Below are positions 1 to 8,819 of a stretch of 64,000 bases of DNA, in pieces (position 1 is the stretch's first letter; each line of letters opens with the position of its first letter). Source of the DNA: Pseudomonas sp. Root71 (lineage in GTDB: Bacteria; Pseudomonadota; Gammaproteobacteria; Pseudomonadales; Pseudomonadaceae). A program made the position numbers and the translations under genes. The stretch lies in contig NZ_LMHY01000012.1 in the NCBI RefSeq assembly GCF_001429045.1, positions 1 through 64,000 on the forward strand, written 5' to 3'. The notes beneath the pieces were generated by a model. The model worked only from the letters and a program-made list of their open reading frames with translations, made no database searches and had not been told where the DNA came from.

Positions 1-12
1 AAATCCTGGCGA

Positions 13-60
13 TAAGGGCGATCGCGTCCGCTTAAAAATACGCGGACACCATCGCCCTTA
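13..60. repeat. Nested inverted repeat at the window edge
   Basis: A perfect 10-base inverted repeat (13-22 with 51-60) encloses a second 6-base one (26-31 with 42-47), so a long interrupted stem with an A/T-rich loop can form. No T-tract follows, so it is not a clear rho-independent terminator. It may end the gene upstream of the window or be a palindromic repeat. The left context is missing. Confidence 0.45.
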
Positions 61-149
61 ATGCTGGAGTTCGGTAGGTGACTTGGCCGGACGCTTACGA
101 AATATCCCCTGACATTGCAAGTAATCGCCCTGGAAGCGCCTCCTTTACT

Positions 150-184
150 CTGGTGACCGCAGATCACCGATCTGCGGTCACCAG
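150..184. repeat. 15-bp perfect inverted repeat ahead of the DUF1508 gene
   Basis: Bases 150-164 and 170-184 are exact reverse complements around the 5-base loop caccg. The repeat ends 7 bases before the AAGGAG ribosome-binding site (192-197) of the next gene. It could be an operator in DNA or an RNA stem in the 5' leader; the sequence alone does not decide. Confidence 0.6.
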
Positions 185-203
185 CAATCGCAAGGAGCGA
201 GCA

Positions 204-395
204 ATGTATTTTGAGATTTACAGACAAATCCGCGGCACTGTCCTGACTGGCAAGGGCCAATGGCGTTGGCGGTTGAGGGCAGGGAATCATGAAACGATTG
301 CCAGCGGGGAGGCGTACGTCAACAAGGCCGATTGCCTGCATGCAATCAGTTTGATCAAGGGGACCTGCGAGCAGACCCCGATCAAGGAAATCTAG
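204..395 (+). CDS. DUF1508 (YegP-like) small protein
   Basis: This 63-residue protein contains one copy of the short repeat typical of DUF1508/YegP proteins: an aromatic-rich strand (WRWRLRAGNHETIASGE) followed by a helix (residues about 42-55) ending in IKG. E. coli YegP has two such repeats; this one has one. The molecular function of the family is not established. The start at 204 follows a strong AAGGAG at 192-197 with 6-base spacing; an upstream in-frame GTG at 78 would read through the inverted repeat and is rejected. The gene stands alone before a LysR gene on the same strand. Confidence 0.7.
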   Translation: MYFEIYRQIRGTVLTGKGQWRWRLRAGNHETIASGEAYVNKADCLHAISLIKGTCEQTPIKEI

Positions 396-531
396 TTTGA
401 GGAGGATGAAGCTGCTCGTTCAGGGCAGCTTCGTTTTCAATCTGCGTCAGGCTGTTGGACCTGAGTCGGATAGACGGCAGTCGCATCCGCTACCTAAACT
501 GTCTGCAGATTTAGGGATCGGGGGGCAGTGG

Positions 532-1458
532 ATGAATCGCAACGAACTTCGCAAGGCGGATATCAACCTGATGGTGGTATTCGAAACGCTGATGCTCGAG
601 CGCAATGTCACTCGGGTGGCGGAGAAGCTGTTTCTCGGTCAGCCGACCATCAGTTCCGCGCTCAACCGCTTGCGTGCGATGTTCAATGACCCGCTGTTCA
701 TACGTGTTGGCCATCGCATGGAGCCGACGGCAAGGGCCGAAGAAATCATCAGGCACCTGTCGCCGGCGCTGGATTCGTTGTCCGTGGCCTTGAGCCTGAC
801 CCATGATTTTGACCCGGCCAGCAGCACGATGTCGTTCCGCATCGGGTTGTCCGACGATGTCGAGTTCGGCCTGTTGCCGCCATTGCTGCGAGCGCTGCGC
901 CAGGAAGCGCCCAACGTGGTATTTGTGGTGCAGCATGTCGATTACTGGCGGATTCCCGATTTGCTGGCGTCCGGCGATATCACGGTGGGTATCAGCCAGA
1001 CCCGTGGCTTGCCGGCCAATGCCAAGCGCAAGTTGCTGCGGCACATCCAGCCCAGCATTTTGCGCGCCGATGCCTCCGACACACCGCTGACCCTCGATGA
1101 ATATTGCGCCCGGCCGCACGTGCTGGTGTCCCATACCGCCAACGTCAGTGGCTACGCCGACGAGTGGCTGGCGGACATCGGCCGAACGCGCCAGGTGGTG
1201 CTCTCGGTCCCGCAATACAGTTCTTTGCCGGCCCTGCTTGCCGGGACAGACCTGATTGCCAGCCTGCCGGACTACACCGCCGAGGCGATGGCTGCATCGG
1301 GAGTGCTGTTCAAGGAACCCTTTCCCATCCAGACACCCACCCTGGACCTGTCCATGGTCTGGCTCAGTCATGTCGATACCGACCCTGCCGAACGCTGGTT
1401 GCGCTCGCGCCTGGAAGCGTTCATGAGTGAGCGTGCCGTTTTGCCGCTGCCCGAATGA
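532..1458 (+). CDS. LysR-family transcriptional regulator
   Basis: The 308-residue protein has an N-terminal winged helix-turn-helix (about residues 8-66, with the recognition segment QPTISSALNRLR) followed by a substrate-binding-fold effector domain (about 90-300). The C-terminal half (HVLVSHTANVSG, YSSLPALLAGTDLIASLP) places it with the NodD/LinR-like LysR subgroup that often controls aromatic catabolism. The start at 532 has a GGGGGG-type ribosome-binding site just upstream; the longer reading from 397 has no LysR homology in its first 45 residues. It is followed after 57 bases by a hydroxymuconate isomerase gene on the same strand, a possible target. The effector is unknown. Confidence 0.9.
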   Translation: MNRNELRKADINLMVVFETLMLERNVTRVAEKLFLGQPTISSALNRLRAMFNDPLFIRVGHRMEPTARAEEIIRHLSPALDSLSVALSLTHDFDPASSTMSFRIGLSDDVEFGLLPPLLRALRQEAPNVVFVVQHVDYWRIPDLLASGDITVGISQTRGLPANAKRKLLRHIQPSILRADASDTPLTLDEYCARPHVLVSHTANVSGYADEWLADIGRTRQVVLSVPQYSSLPALLAGTDLIASLPDYTAEAMAASGVLFKEPFPIQTPTLDLSMVWLSHVDTDPAERWLRSRLEAFMSERAVLPLPE

Positions 1459-1515
1459 ACAGGGCGGCGCTGTGCTATATGTACGACCTTTCCACCCACT
1501 TACAGGAACTGACTC

Positions 1516-1881
1516 ATGCCTCACCTGCACATGGAATACACCGCCAACCTGACTGATCTGAATGCCGATGTGGCATTGATGCGGTTGAACAATACGTTGG
1601 TGGGTTCCGGTCAGTTTGCTACCGAATTCGACATCAAGAGCCGCGCGGTCAAGGTCGAGACGTTCAAGGTCGGCACGGCACTGGCTGAGCGGGCGTTCGT
1701 GCATGTGAAACTGGCGCTGTTGAGTGGTCGTTCCTCAGAGATCAAGAAACAGCTGTCTGAAAGCCTGTTGGCGGTAGTGCAGGGCCTGTGTGAGTGGCCG
1801 AGCAGCATTGAGGTCCAGTTGTGCGTGGAAATTCTCGACATCGATCGCGACTCCTACAGCAAGACCGCCCTCAACAACTGA
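1516..1881 (+). CDS. 5-carboxymethyl-2-hydroxymuconate delta-isomerase (CHMI family)
   Basis: The 121-residue protein begins Met-Pro-His; in this tautomerase-superfamily enzyme the initiator Met is removed and Pro acts as the catalytic base. Length and the pattern of a central strand (ERAFVHVKLALLSGR) and C-terminal strand (IEVQLCVEILDID) match the E. coli homoprotocatechuate isomerase HpcD/HpaF (about 126 residues). In the 4-hydroxyphenylacetate meta pathway the enzyme isomerises 5-carboxymethyl-2-hydroxymuconate. No other gene of that pathway is in this window, so the true substrate may be different. A LysR gene lies directly upstream and another convergent to it 3 bases downstream. Confidence 0.75.
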   Translation: MPHLHMEYTANLTDLNADVALMRLNNTLVGSGQFATEFDIKSRAVKVETFKVGTALAERAFVHVKLALLSGRSSEIKKQLSESLLAVVQGLCEWPSSIEVQLCVEILDIDRDSYSKTALNN

Positions 1882-1884
1882 GTA

Positions 1885-2823
1885 TCAGGCCGTTTCCTGC
1901 TCGACGCAGGCCCGGATCATTTGCGCTCGCAGCCAAATGTTGGCGCTGTCCTGATCGACACTTTGGTTCCACTGCATGTCGAGGCTGAAACCCGGCAAGC
2001 CTTCGGGCGCTTCACAGTGATTGAAGGTGTCTGCACTGGCCAGCAATCGCTGGATGCGCCGGGGCAGGGTCAGGGCATAGTCGGTGCCGGTAATCAGCTT
2101 CAGCGCTGCACTGTAGCTATTGGCGCGTGCGACGATCTGGCGCTGTTGTGCCTGCTGCGCGAGCCAGCCGTCGACCATGTTGGTGGCGGACGTCCAGGGT
2201 GTCGGGAACACATGTCGACGTTCGACATAGGTTTGCAGGCTCAGGCGTGGTTCCGTCGGTGTGGCGTGCTTGTCGAAAACACACACCAGATCATCGTCGA
2301 GCAGCGTCTGCGATTTGAAGTCAACGTGACTGCGATGAAAGTTCGGGCCGAAGCACATCACCAGGTCGAGGCTGCCTTCGCGCAACGCTTCGGCTGGGAT
2401 ATCGGCCTGGAGTTTGAACACATTGACCATCACCGGAAGATCGGCGAGGTCGAAGGTTTTCAACAGGCGCGGCAGGATCAGTTGCTCGAAGTATTCCGGT
2501 GCGCAGATATTGAAGGTCACGGGTTGCAGGCCCGGATCGAATGTGGGTAAGCCTGCGTGACACAGATTGATGCTTTCGAGGATTTTCAGCACGTGAGGGT
2601 ACATCGCGCTGGCCTTGCCGGTGGGCTGCATGCCATCGGTACGGGTATTGATGAACAGTTCGTCCTCGAAGCCGGTGCGCATTTTTTTCAGGCAGTAGCT
2701 TACCGTGGACTGGCTGACGCAAAGCGTCTCGGATACGGCTGTGACGCTGTTCTGCTCATACACGGCGACGAACACCATGAGGTCCTGCATGTCGAGTTTT
2801 CTAAGCGAATTACTGTTCAGCAT
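1885..2823 (-). CDS. LysR-family transcriptional regulator
   Basis: The 312-residue protein shows the LysR winged helix-turn-helix (about residues 10-68; SVTAVSETLCVSQSTVSYCLKKMR) and a type 2 periplasmic-binding-fold effector domain. It is convergent with the isomerase gene, with stop codons 3 bases apart. Its promoter region (2824-2936) lies between it and the end of an EamA exporter gene on the same strand, so no divergent target is evident. The start at 2823 has only a weak ribosome-binding site. The effector cannot be inferred. Confidence 0.88.
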   Translation of the reverse strand: MLNSNSLRKLDMQDLMVFVAVYEQNSVTAVSETLCVSQSTVSYCLKKMRTGFEDELFINTRTDGMQPTGKASAMYPHVLKILESINLCHAGLPTFDPGLQPVTFNICAPEYFEQLILPRLLKTFDLADLPVMVNVFKLQADIPAEALREGSLDLVMCFGPNFHRSHVDFKSQTLLDDDLVCVFDKHATPTEPRLSLQTYVERRHVFPTPWTSATNMVDGWLAQQAQQRQIVARANSYSAALKLITGTDYALTLPRRIQRLLASADTFNHCEAPEGLPGFSLDMQWNQSVDQDSANIWLRAQMIRACVEQETA

Positions 2824-2936
2824 CCATGGCGTCTCGCTACGTCCCTTGCGCTGACCGTGTGCAAGGTGGGTGAATCATCCTAGCGGAATGAGCGAGCAGG
2901 GAAAACGCCTTGCAGGACGTTTCGCCCAAGACCCTG

Positions 2937-3854
2937 TCAGCCCTGGACCATCGCCGACACGGCGCGGCGGCTGGACATCAACAGCGCGAACATGCCGAGA
3001 CCCACCAGCACCGCGCCGGCCATTTCCAGCGGCAGCGGCATCTGGCGGCCCCATAGCCAGTGAAACAAGGTGATGAACAGCGTACTCACGTAGATGTAGG
3101 AAATTACCGAGGACGGTGCGATCACGCCGATGGCCCGGTGCAGTAGCCAGAACGTCGCCAGAGTGGCGAACACCGCCAGGTACATCAGCCAATAGAAATC
3201 GTTGAGCGTCAGTAGTGATGCCGAGCGCCAACCGCCACTCAATCCACAGAACACCAGCAGAAACAGCGCACCGAACAGCATGTTCCAGAACGTCAAGGGC
3301 ACCGGCCCGCGTCCCTTGAGGCTATCGGCTTTCAGGCGCTGGCTGAGGGGGGCATAGAGCGCCATCGCCAGGCAGCCGATGCCGTACACCGTCAATGCAT
3401 AGGGCGATGGCAACTCGCTGGGGCCGGTGCCTTTCATGATCAACAAAACTGCCCCAGCGGCGGCGAGCAGCATCGGCACAATCCGTCGTTTCAGACGGCT
3501 GTCAGGTGCCAACACGGCTTCGAAACCCAGGGTCATCAGTGGTACCAGCGTGAACATCGTCCCGGTATTGACGGCCGAGGTGTAGCGCAGTGCTTCGAAC
3601 AGCGAACCGAAGTACAGCGCCAGCAGCAGGCCGAGCACCGCGTGACCGAACAGCGCGCGGGCGGTCATGACGGCATCGCTTTTGAGCAGTAACAGTGGCA
3701 GAAACACCAAGGCGCAAAACAGCAGGCGCAAACCGGTCAGCAGGATCGGGTCGATGGCCTGGCTGACTTGCGCCGCCGCGGAAAACGATGCGGCGATCAA
3801 CAAGGCCCAAAGCAGCATGCTGGCATGAGCGCCGGCAAAACCGGTGGTTTTCAT
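2937..3854 (-). CDS. EamA/DMT-family permease
   Basis: The 305-residue protein has ten predicted hydrophobic segments in two repeated five-helix halves, as in drug/metabolite (EamA) exporters. Conserved features include the early LLWALLIAASFSAA helix and the GLRLLF turn after helix 2. These inner-membrane carriers export small metabolites, amino acids or drugs; the substrate is not predictable. GGAG lies 8 bases before the ATG. It follows an MFS gene on the same strand by 13 bases, so the two are probably co-transcribed with the MFS gene first. Confidence 0.85.
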   Translation of the reverse strand: MKTTGFAGAHASMLLWALLIAASFSAAAQVSQAIDPILLTGLRLLFCALVFLPLLLLKSDAVMTARALFGHAVLGLLLALYFGSLFEALRYTSAVNTGTMFTLVPLMTLGFEAVLAPDSRLKRRIVPMLLAAAGAVLLIMKGTGPSELPSPYALTVYGIGCLAMALYAPLSQRLKADSLKGRGPVPLTFWNMLFGALFLLVFCGLSGGWRSASLLTLNDFYWLMYLAVFATLATFWLLHRAIGVIAPSSVISYIYVSTLFITLFHWLWGRQMPLPLEMAGAVLVGLGMFALLMSSRRAVSAMVQG

Positions 3855-3867
3855 GGCAGGCTCCGGA

Positions 3868-5052
3868 TCAATGGATGTGGCGACTGTAGTGCCTTGGGTT
3901 GAAGCGCAAAACCATCAGCATCATCAGCGCCATGACCGCCGTCAGCGACCACCAGGCCCATTCAAAACTGCCGAGCCGGTCGCGGATGATCCCCGCCAGC
4001 AACGGCGACAGGCCGGCGATCAAGTAGCCGATGCCTTGCACGAATGCCGTCAGGCCACCGGCACGCACGGGATTGTCCAGGTGATCCAGCGATACGATCA
4101 GGCTCATCGGGAACAGGCCGCCAATGCCCAGCCCCAGCAGGCATGGCCATATCAGGCTCAAATGCCGTGGGCTCAGAATCAGTCCGCAGAAACCGGCGAT
4201 GATCAGTGTCAGCAGCACCATCAGCACGACGCGGCGGTCGCGGCTGCGGTTGGCGATGACGGGCGTCAGCAGGCCCGACAGCACTTCCATGGCAGTCAGA
4301 AACCCGAGCAGCAATCCGGCATGCTGTTCGCTCCAGCCCTTTTCCACGTAGTACGGCGCCAGCCAGGCCAGAACACAGGTGTAGGACGCAGTGCCCAGGC
4401 CGAAGAAAATAGCGAGTAACCACGCGCGGGAATTGGCGAAGTACGAACCTTTACTGCATGCCCTCGAGTCCAGTGTCGGCATCCCCGCGCTTTGGCTACG
4501 CCAGAAGAGCAACGCCAGCACGGCGAGAACGGCCCAGATCGCCAGGCCCATACGCCAGCTGCCGGTACGCTCCATCACCAGCGGCGCAAAGGAAGCACCC
4601 ATGGCGGCACCGCCCATGATCGACGTGACGTAGAGTCCCATGCACAGGGCAACGTGGTCGCTGAAGCGGGATTTGATCAGCGCCGGCATCAGGGCCTGGA
4701 TCAAGGCGATCCCGATACCTGCCAGCACTGCGCTGAGGAGCAACTGCGCGGCTGAATCAAGGAACAACCGCGAAAATGCGGCCGCACCGATGATCAGCAA
4801 CGAGAACACCACCGTGCGCTGCTCGCCGAATCGCTGGCTGACGCGCAGGCCTACAAACATCGCCAGTCCCATGGCCGTCACCGGCAACATGGTCAGCAGT
4901 GAAGCCTGGCTGAAGCTCAGCGCAATGTCGTCGCGAATCGCCGACAGCAGAGGCCCGACAGCCGCCATGGAAGGGCGCAGGTTCAGGGCAACCAGGACAA
5001 TGCTGAACATGAGCCAGAGGGCAGGGCGGGAAGTGGCTCGGGTGTTTTCCAT
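3868..5052 (-). CDS. CynX/NimT-type MFS transporter
   Basis: The 394-residue protein has about twelve membrane segments and the N-terminal pattern of the CynX (cyanate)/NimT (2-nitroimidazole) branch of the major facilitator superfamily: VALNLRPSMAAVGPLLSAI in helix 1, then a DNA-like repeat of small residues in helix 4. The subgroup moves small anions or drugs. No cyanase or carbonic anhydrase gene is adjacent, so cyanate is not supported as the substrate. It heads a two-gene unit with the EamA permease. A short inverted repeat lies 75 bases upstream. Confidence 0.82.
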   Translation of the reverse strand: MENTRATSRPALWLMFSIVLVALNLRPSMAAVGPLLSAIRDDIALSFSQASLLTMLPVTAMGLAMFVGLRVSQRFGEQRTVVFSLLIIGAAAFSRLFLDSAAQLLLSAVLAGIGIALIQALMPALIKSRFSDHVALCMGLYVTSIMGGAAMGASFAPLVMERTGSWRMGLAIWAVLAVLALLFWRSQSAGMPTLDSRACSKGSYFANSRAWLLAIFFGLGTASYTCVLAWLAPYYVEKGWSEQHAGLLLGFLTAMEVLSGLLTPVIANRSRDRRVVLMVLLTLIIAGFCGLILSPRHLSLIWPCLLGLGIGGLFPMSLIVSLDHLDNPVRAGGLTAFVQGIGYLIAGLSPLLAGIIRDRLGSFEWAWWSLTAVMALMMLMVLRFNPRHYSRHIH

Positions 5053-5126
5053 GATCGGACCTAGAACAATAGGGTTCCGATTAGGCGCGCGTGGCCTGGA
5101 GGCGGCAAATCAGAAATTCCGGCGAA

Positions 5127-5145
5127 GTATTTAGAAATTAAATAC
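5127..5145. promoter_or_regulatory. Possible operator upstream of the MFS gene
   Basis: The hexamers gtattt (5127-5132) and aaatac (5140-5145) form an inverted repeat with a 7-base spacer in an A/T-rich patch. They sit about 75 bases before the MFS start on the minus strand. This is the usual arrangement of a dimeric repressor or activator site, but no adjacent regulator gene is assigned. The rest of the 472-base gap (5053-5524) shows nothing else that I recognise; the small ORFs in it have no family features. Confidence 0.3.
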
Positions 5146-5524
5146 ATGTCGCAGCCAAATGTTTAGCCAGACGATATCCAAGGTTCTTCAAATCCTGATT
5201 TAACGACTTAAGCTGTCGTGTGACGCTGCGGGTCATCTGTTTTCTGCGGTTCTCTCTATGGACGGTTGGCCAGTCGCAATCCACCTCAAGGCATCCATCG
5301 ACGCTCGGGCGTCGAGCCTTGGTCGTCGATTCACGCCCGCCACCGCGCCAAATCTCTCTGCACTTCCGTCTGAACTGGCTTTCTGGGCGCTGTGGCATTG
5401 CCGCCATGCGCGCCCGCCGGATTCCTGCTTTTTCCGCTGATTGTTCCTACATATTCCGCTCGATGGCGGGATTAACGTGCGGGTGCTTTTGGGTGCCCGT
5501 CTGACACGGAAAAAGAGAGTTCCC

Positions 5525-6907
5525 ATGAGTTGTGCCACGACCTCGTTTGCCACCCGACAAGAAGCCCTGACCTTTCTGGAGCAGAACCCGGACATTGAAA
5601 TGTTCGAGCTGTTCATCCTCGACAACAACGGTGTGCCACGGGGCAAGTTGCTCCATCGTGACGAGTTGCTGGCGGTGTATGAAAGCGGGCGGCCATTGCC
5701 GAGCACCATCCTCGGCTTGACCATCAACGGCGACGACGTGGAAAACTCCGGGCTGGTCTGGGACGTCGGTGATATCGACTGCCGGGCCTACCCGATCAGC
5801 GGCAGCCTCACGCGCATGCCGTGGCGTCTGATACCAACCGCAGCCGTGCAGGTCAGCATGCACCCGACGGAGGGAATGCCCGCCACCATTGCCGATCCCC
5901 GTCATTTGCTGGCCAAAGTCATCGAGGGTTTGCAGGCCGACGGTTATTACCCGGTCATGGCAGCGGAACTGGAGTTCTACCTGCTCGATCAGCAACGCGA
6001 CAGCAATGGCCGACCTCAACCGGCACGGGATGTCGATGGCGGGCGTCCGCACGGTACCCAGGTCTATGGGTTGCGCGAGCTTGAACAGATCGAACCATTC
6101 CTGGCCGATCTCTACAGCGCCTGCAAGCTCCAGGGGATTCCGGCGCGCACGGCCATTTCCGAATACGCGCCGGGGCAAGTGGAAATCACCCTTGAGCACC
6201 GCTCCGACGCGCTACAGGCGATGGATGAGGCGGTGCGCTACAAGCGTCTGGTCAAGGGGGTGGCGCACAAGCACGGCATGACAGCCTGCTTCATGGCCAA
6301 GCCTTTCGATGACCTGGCCGGCACCGGGATGCACATGCACGTGAGCCTGGCGGACAAGGACGGTAACAACCTCTTCGCCAGCCAGGCCCCGGATGGAACG
6401 CCACTGCTCAAGCAGGCCGTCGCCGGCATGCTCAGTACCTTGCTCGATTCGCTGTTGCTGTTCTGCCCCAACGCCAACTCATACCGTCGATTCCAGGCCA
6501 ATAGCTATGCGCCCCTGGCGGCCACCTGGGGCGTGGACAATCGCACCGTGAGCCTGCGCGTACCTGGCGGGCCGGCGTATTCCCGGCACATCGAACACCG
6601 AATCTGTGGCGCAGATGCCAATCCCTATCTGGCGGCTGCAGCGATTCTGGCCGGTATTCATCGCGGTATCCGCGAACAGCTCGATCCCGGTGCGCCGGTG
6701 GAAGGCAATGGCTATGCCCAGGCTGCGAAACTGTTGCCGACAGACTGGCTGACCACCTTGCGATCGCTGGAGGGTTCAAGTTGGGCCAGGGAAGCCTTCG
6801 GCGGCGAATTCCTCGGCGTCTACCTTGCGGTGAAGCGCGCTGAATATCGTCAATTCATGGGGGAGGTCGGTGAGCAGGACTGGCGCTGGTATTTGCACCA
6901 GGCCTGA
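5525..6907 (+). CDS. Glutamine synthetase family protein, gamma-glutamylpolyamine synthetase-like
   Basis: The 460-residue protein has the GS N-terminal beta-grasp domain (about 20-110) and the catalytic barrel: AAELEFYLL (metal ligands), GQVEITLEHRSDAL, GTGMHMHVSLAD (ATP/metal site), and NRTVSLRVPG. These ligate Glu to an amine using ATP. The MNGV-type loop (DNNGVPRGK) and overall length match the PuuA/PauA enzymes that start polyamine catabolism rather than ammonia-assimilating GlnA, which also carries a C-terminal adenylylation loop. Other putrescine pathway genes are absent nearby, so the amine substrate is open. The start at 5525 follows an AAAGAGAG; upstream in-frame codons are not conserved in character. 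Confidence 0.8.
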   Translation: MSCATTSFATRQEALTFLEQNPDIEMFELFILDNNGVPRGKLLHRDELLAVYESGRPLPSTILGLTINGDDVENSGLVWDVGDIDCRAYPISGSLTRMPWRLIPTAAVQVSMHPTEGMPATIADPRHLLAKVIEGLQADGYYPVMAAELEFYLLDQQRDSNGRPQPARDVDGGRPHGTQVYGLRELEQIEPFLADLYSACKLQGIPARTAISEYAPGQVEITLEHRSDALQAMDEAVRYKRLVKGVAHKHGMTACFMAKPFDDLAGTGMHMHVSLADKDGNNLFASQAPDGTPLLKQAVAGMLSTLLDSLLLFCPNANSYRRFQANSYAPLAATWGVDNRTVSLRVPGGPAYSRHIEHRICGADANPYLAAAAILAGIHRGIREQLDPGAPVEGNGYAQAAKLLPTDWLTTLRSLEGSSWAREAFGGEFLGVYLAVKRAEYRQFMGEVGEQDWRWYLHQA

Positions 6908-6965
6908 GTCGGATCTGAATCAGGGCTGAACCATTCTCAAATGCTCTGTAAGTGTAAGGCGGGAT

Positions 6966-6996
6966 AAATAAGCCAACTAATTGTTGGCTTATTTTT
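6966..6996 (+). terminator. Rho-independent terminator
   Basis: A perfect 12-base stem (6966-6977 with 6983-6994) around the loop taatt runs into a T-rich end. It ends the glutamine-synthetase-like gene and separates it from the lipid A gene downstream. Confidence 0.8.
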
Positions 6997-7097
6997 CACA
7001 AAAAATTGATGGTTGGCTACCTAAAATCAGGGCTGTCTCGGTAAATGAAATTTTCACATTTGCCGAAGACACCTTTTTTCAGGACCCGCCGAAACTC

Positions 7098-8747
7098 ATG
7101 CTTAAGATTAAATCCGTGCGCCCCGAATGGGTGACGCTGATTGCCAGTGCATTTTTGTTAGTTGGCTTCAATTATGTACTCTGGCAACACCTGTTCGAAA
7201 TCACCGCGTCCGATGGCAAAGGCATCGTCATGCGCGTGGCCTTCGGGGTGATGATCTTTGCGGCTTTCAACATTGTGCTGACCCTGCTGGCATTCCGGCC
7301 GCTGCTCAAGCCGGTCCTGACCCTGCTGTTCATGACCAGCGCTGGCGCGGCGTATTTCATGAGCCAGTATGGTGTTCTGATCGACACCGGCATGTTGCGT
7401 AACTTCGCTGAAACCAATGCCACGGAAGTGCGTGACTTACTGTCGCTCAAATTATTTGTTTATATTTTTCTGCTCGGCGTTTTACCGTCCTGGCTGTTGT
7501 GGAAGATGCCGATTAATTATCGTCGTTGGCACCGTGAACTACTCAGTAAAGTTCTGGTGGCGTTTGCCTCGGCAGCGGTCATTGGTGGTGTTGCACTGGT
7601 TAACTATCAAGGCCTGTCTTCGCTGTTTCGCAATCACCACGAGTTGCGCCTGATGGTGGTGCCAAGCAACTACATTGGTGCCTCGGCTGGTTTCTTGCGT
7701 GAGCAGGTCGCGTCTGCACATCAACCTTTTGTGAAGCTCGGTGAAGATGCCCGGCGCAATCCGGTCTGGCAAACTCACGGGCGCAAATCCCTGACGGTGC
7801 TTGTCGTGGGTGAAAGTGCCCGGGCGGAAAACTTCGGCATCCTTGGCTACAACCGTGACACCACTCCGAAACTGAGTAAGGAAGATGGCCTGATCGCTTT
7901 CACCGACGTGCATTCCTGCGGTACTGAAACCGCCGTATCGGTGCCTTGCATGTTCTCCAACATGGGGCGCAAGGACTACAACGCCAGCAAGGCAAAGAAC
8001 GAAGAAGGTCTGCTGGACGTGCTCAAGCACGCGGGTATCGACGTGATCTGGCGTGACAACCAGTCTGGCTGCAAAGGTACGTGCGATCGCGTCACCCTTC
8101 AGGACGTCAGCAGTCTGAAAGATCCGGCGCTGTGCGCCAACAGTGAATGCCGCGACGAAATCCTGCTGCAAGGGCTGCAGCATTTCATCGATACCCTGGA
8201 CAAGGACACGGTACTGGTATTGCACCAGATGGGCAGCCACGGTCCGGAGTACTTCAAGCGTTACCCGAAAGAGTTCGAGCGCTTCACCCCGGTTTGCGAG
8301 AGTAATGCCCTGAACAATTGCAGTCGCGAAAGTATCGTCAACGGCTACGACAACACCCTGGTCTATACCGACCATGTGCTGTCGACCTTGATTGATCTGC
8401 TGCGCAACAACCAGGACAAAGTGGATACCGCGATGCTGTATCTGTCGGACCACGGCGAGTCCCTGGGTGAGTACAACTTGTTCCTCCACGGCACGCCTTA
8501 CATGCTGGCACCGGAGCAGCAAAAGCATGTAGCCATGTTTGCCTGGTTCTCCGACAGCTATAAAAAATCGTTTGCGGTAGATACCCGCTGCTTGCAACAG
8601 AGCCGTGAAAAATCCCTGAGCCAGGACAACCTGTTCCATTCGATGCTTGGGCTGCTGGAGGTCAACAGCAAGGTCTACAACCAGGATCTGGACATGTTTG
8701 CAGGATGTCGTGGTCCAGTGACCGACGGCGTGTTGGCCAAGGATTGA
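7098..8747 (+). CDS. eptA: Lipid A phosphoethanolamine transferase, EptA family
   Basis: The 549-residue inner-membrane enzyme has five N-terminal transmembrane helices (within about residues 10-180) and a periplasmic alkaline-phosphatase-like domain. The latter shows VVGESARAENFGILGYNRDT (metal Glu), the CGTETAVSVPCM segment with the phosphoryl-accepting Thr at about 276-278, and LSDHGESLGEYNLFLHG (metal Asp/His). It moves phosphoethanolamine from phosphatidylethanolamine to lipid A phosphates, which lowers surface charge and is linked to polymyxin resistance in the family. The start at 7098 gives the usual family length; the longer reading begins inside the preceding terminator. No two-component genes are adjacent. 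Confidence 0.88.
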   Translation: MLKIKSVRPEWVTLIASAFLLVGFNYVLWQHLFEITASDGKGIVMRVAFGVMIFAAFNIVLTLLAFRPLLKPVLTLLFMTSAGAAYFMSQYGVLIDTGMLRNFAETNATEVRDLLSLKLFVYIFLLGVLPSWLLWKMPINYRRWHRELLSKVLVAFASAAVIGGVALVNYQGLSSLFRNHHELRLMVVPSNYIGASAGFLREQVASAHQPFVKLGEDARRNPVWQTHGRKSLTVLVVGESARAENFGILGYNRDTTPKLSKEDGLIAFTDVHSCGTETAVSVPCMFSNMGRKDYNASKAKNEEGLLDVLKHAGIDVIWRDNQSGCKGTCDRVTLQDVSSLKDPALCANSECRDEILLQGLQHFIDTLDKDTVLVLHQMGSHGPEYFKRYPKEFERFTPVCESNALNNCSRESIVNGYDNTLVYTDHVLSTLIDLLRNNQDKVDTAMLYLSDHGESLGEYNLFLHGTPYMLAPEQQKHVAMFAWFSDSYKKSFAVDTRCLQQSREKSLSQDNLFHSMLGLLEVNSKVYNQDLDMFAGCRGPVTDGVLAKD

Positions 8748-8819
8748 GCACTCCCATTCTGTTTCTCGCGGCGGCCGCCGACCTGCGGTCAGTAGAACTT
8801 TTACCAAGAGCCATTGCAC

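Noticed and set aside
5138..5407. An 89-codon minus-strand ORF in the gap before the glutamine-synthetase-like gene
   Set aside because: It is Arg-rich with no start signal or family likeness, and overlaps other equally unconvincing readings.
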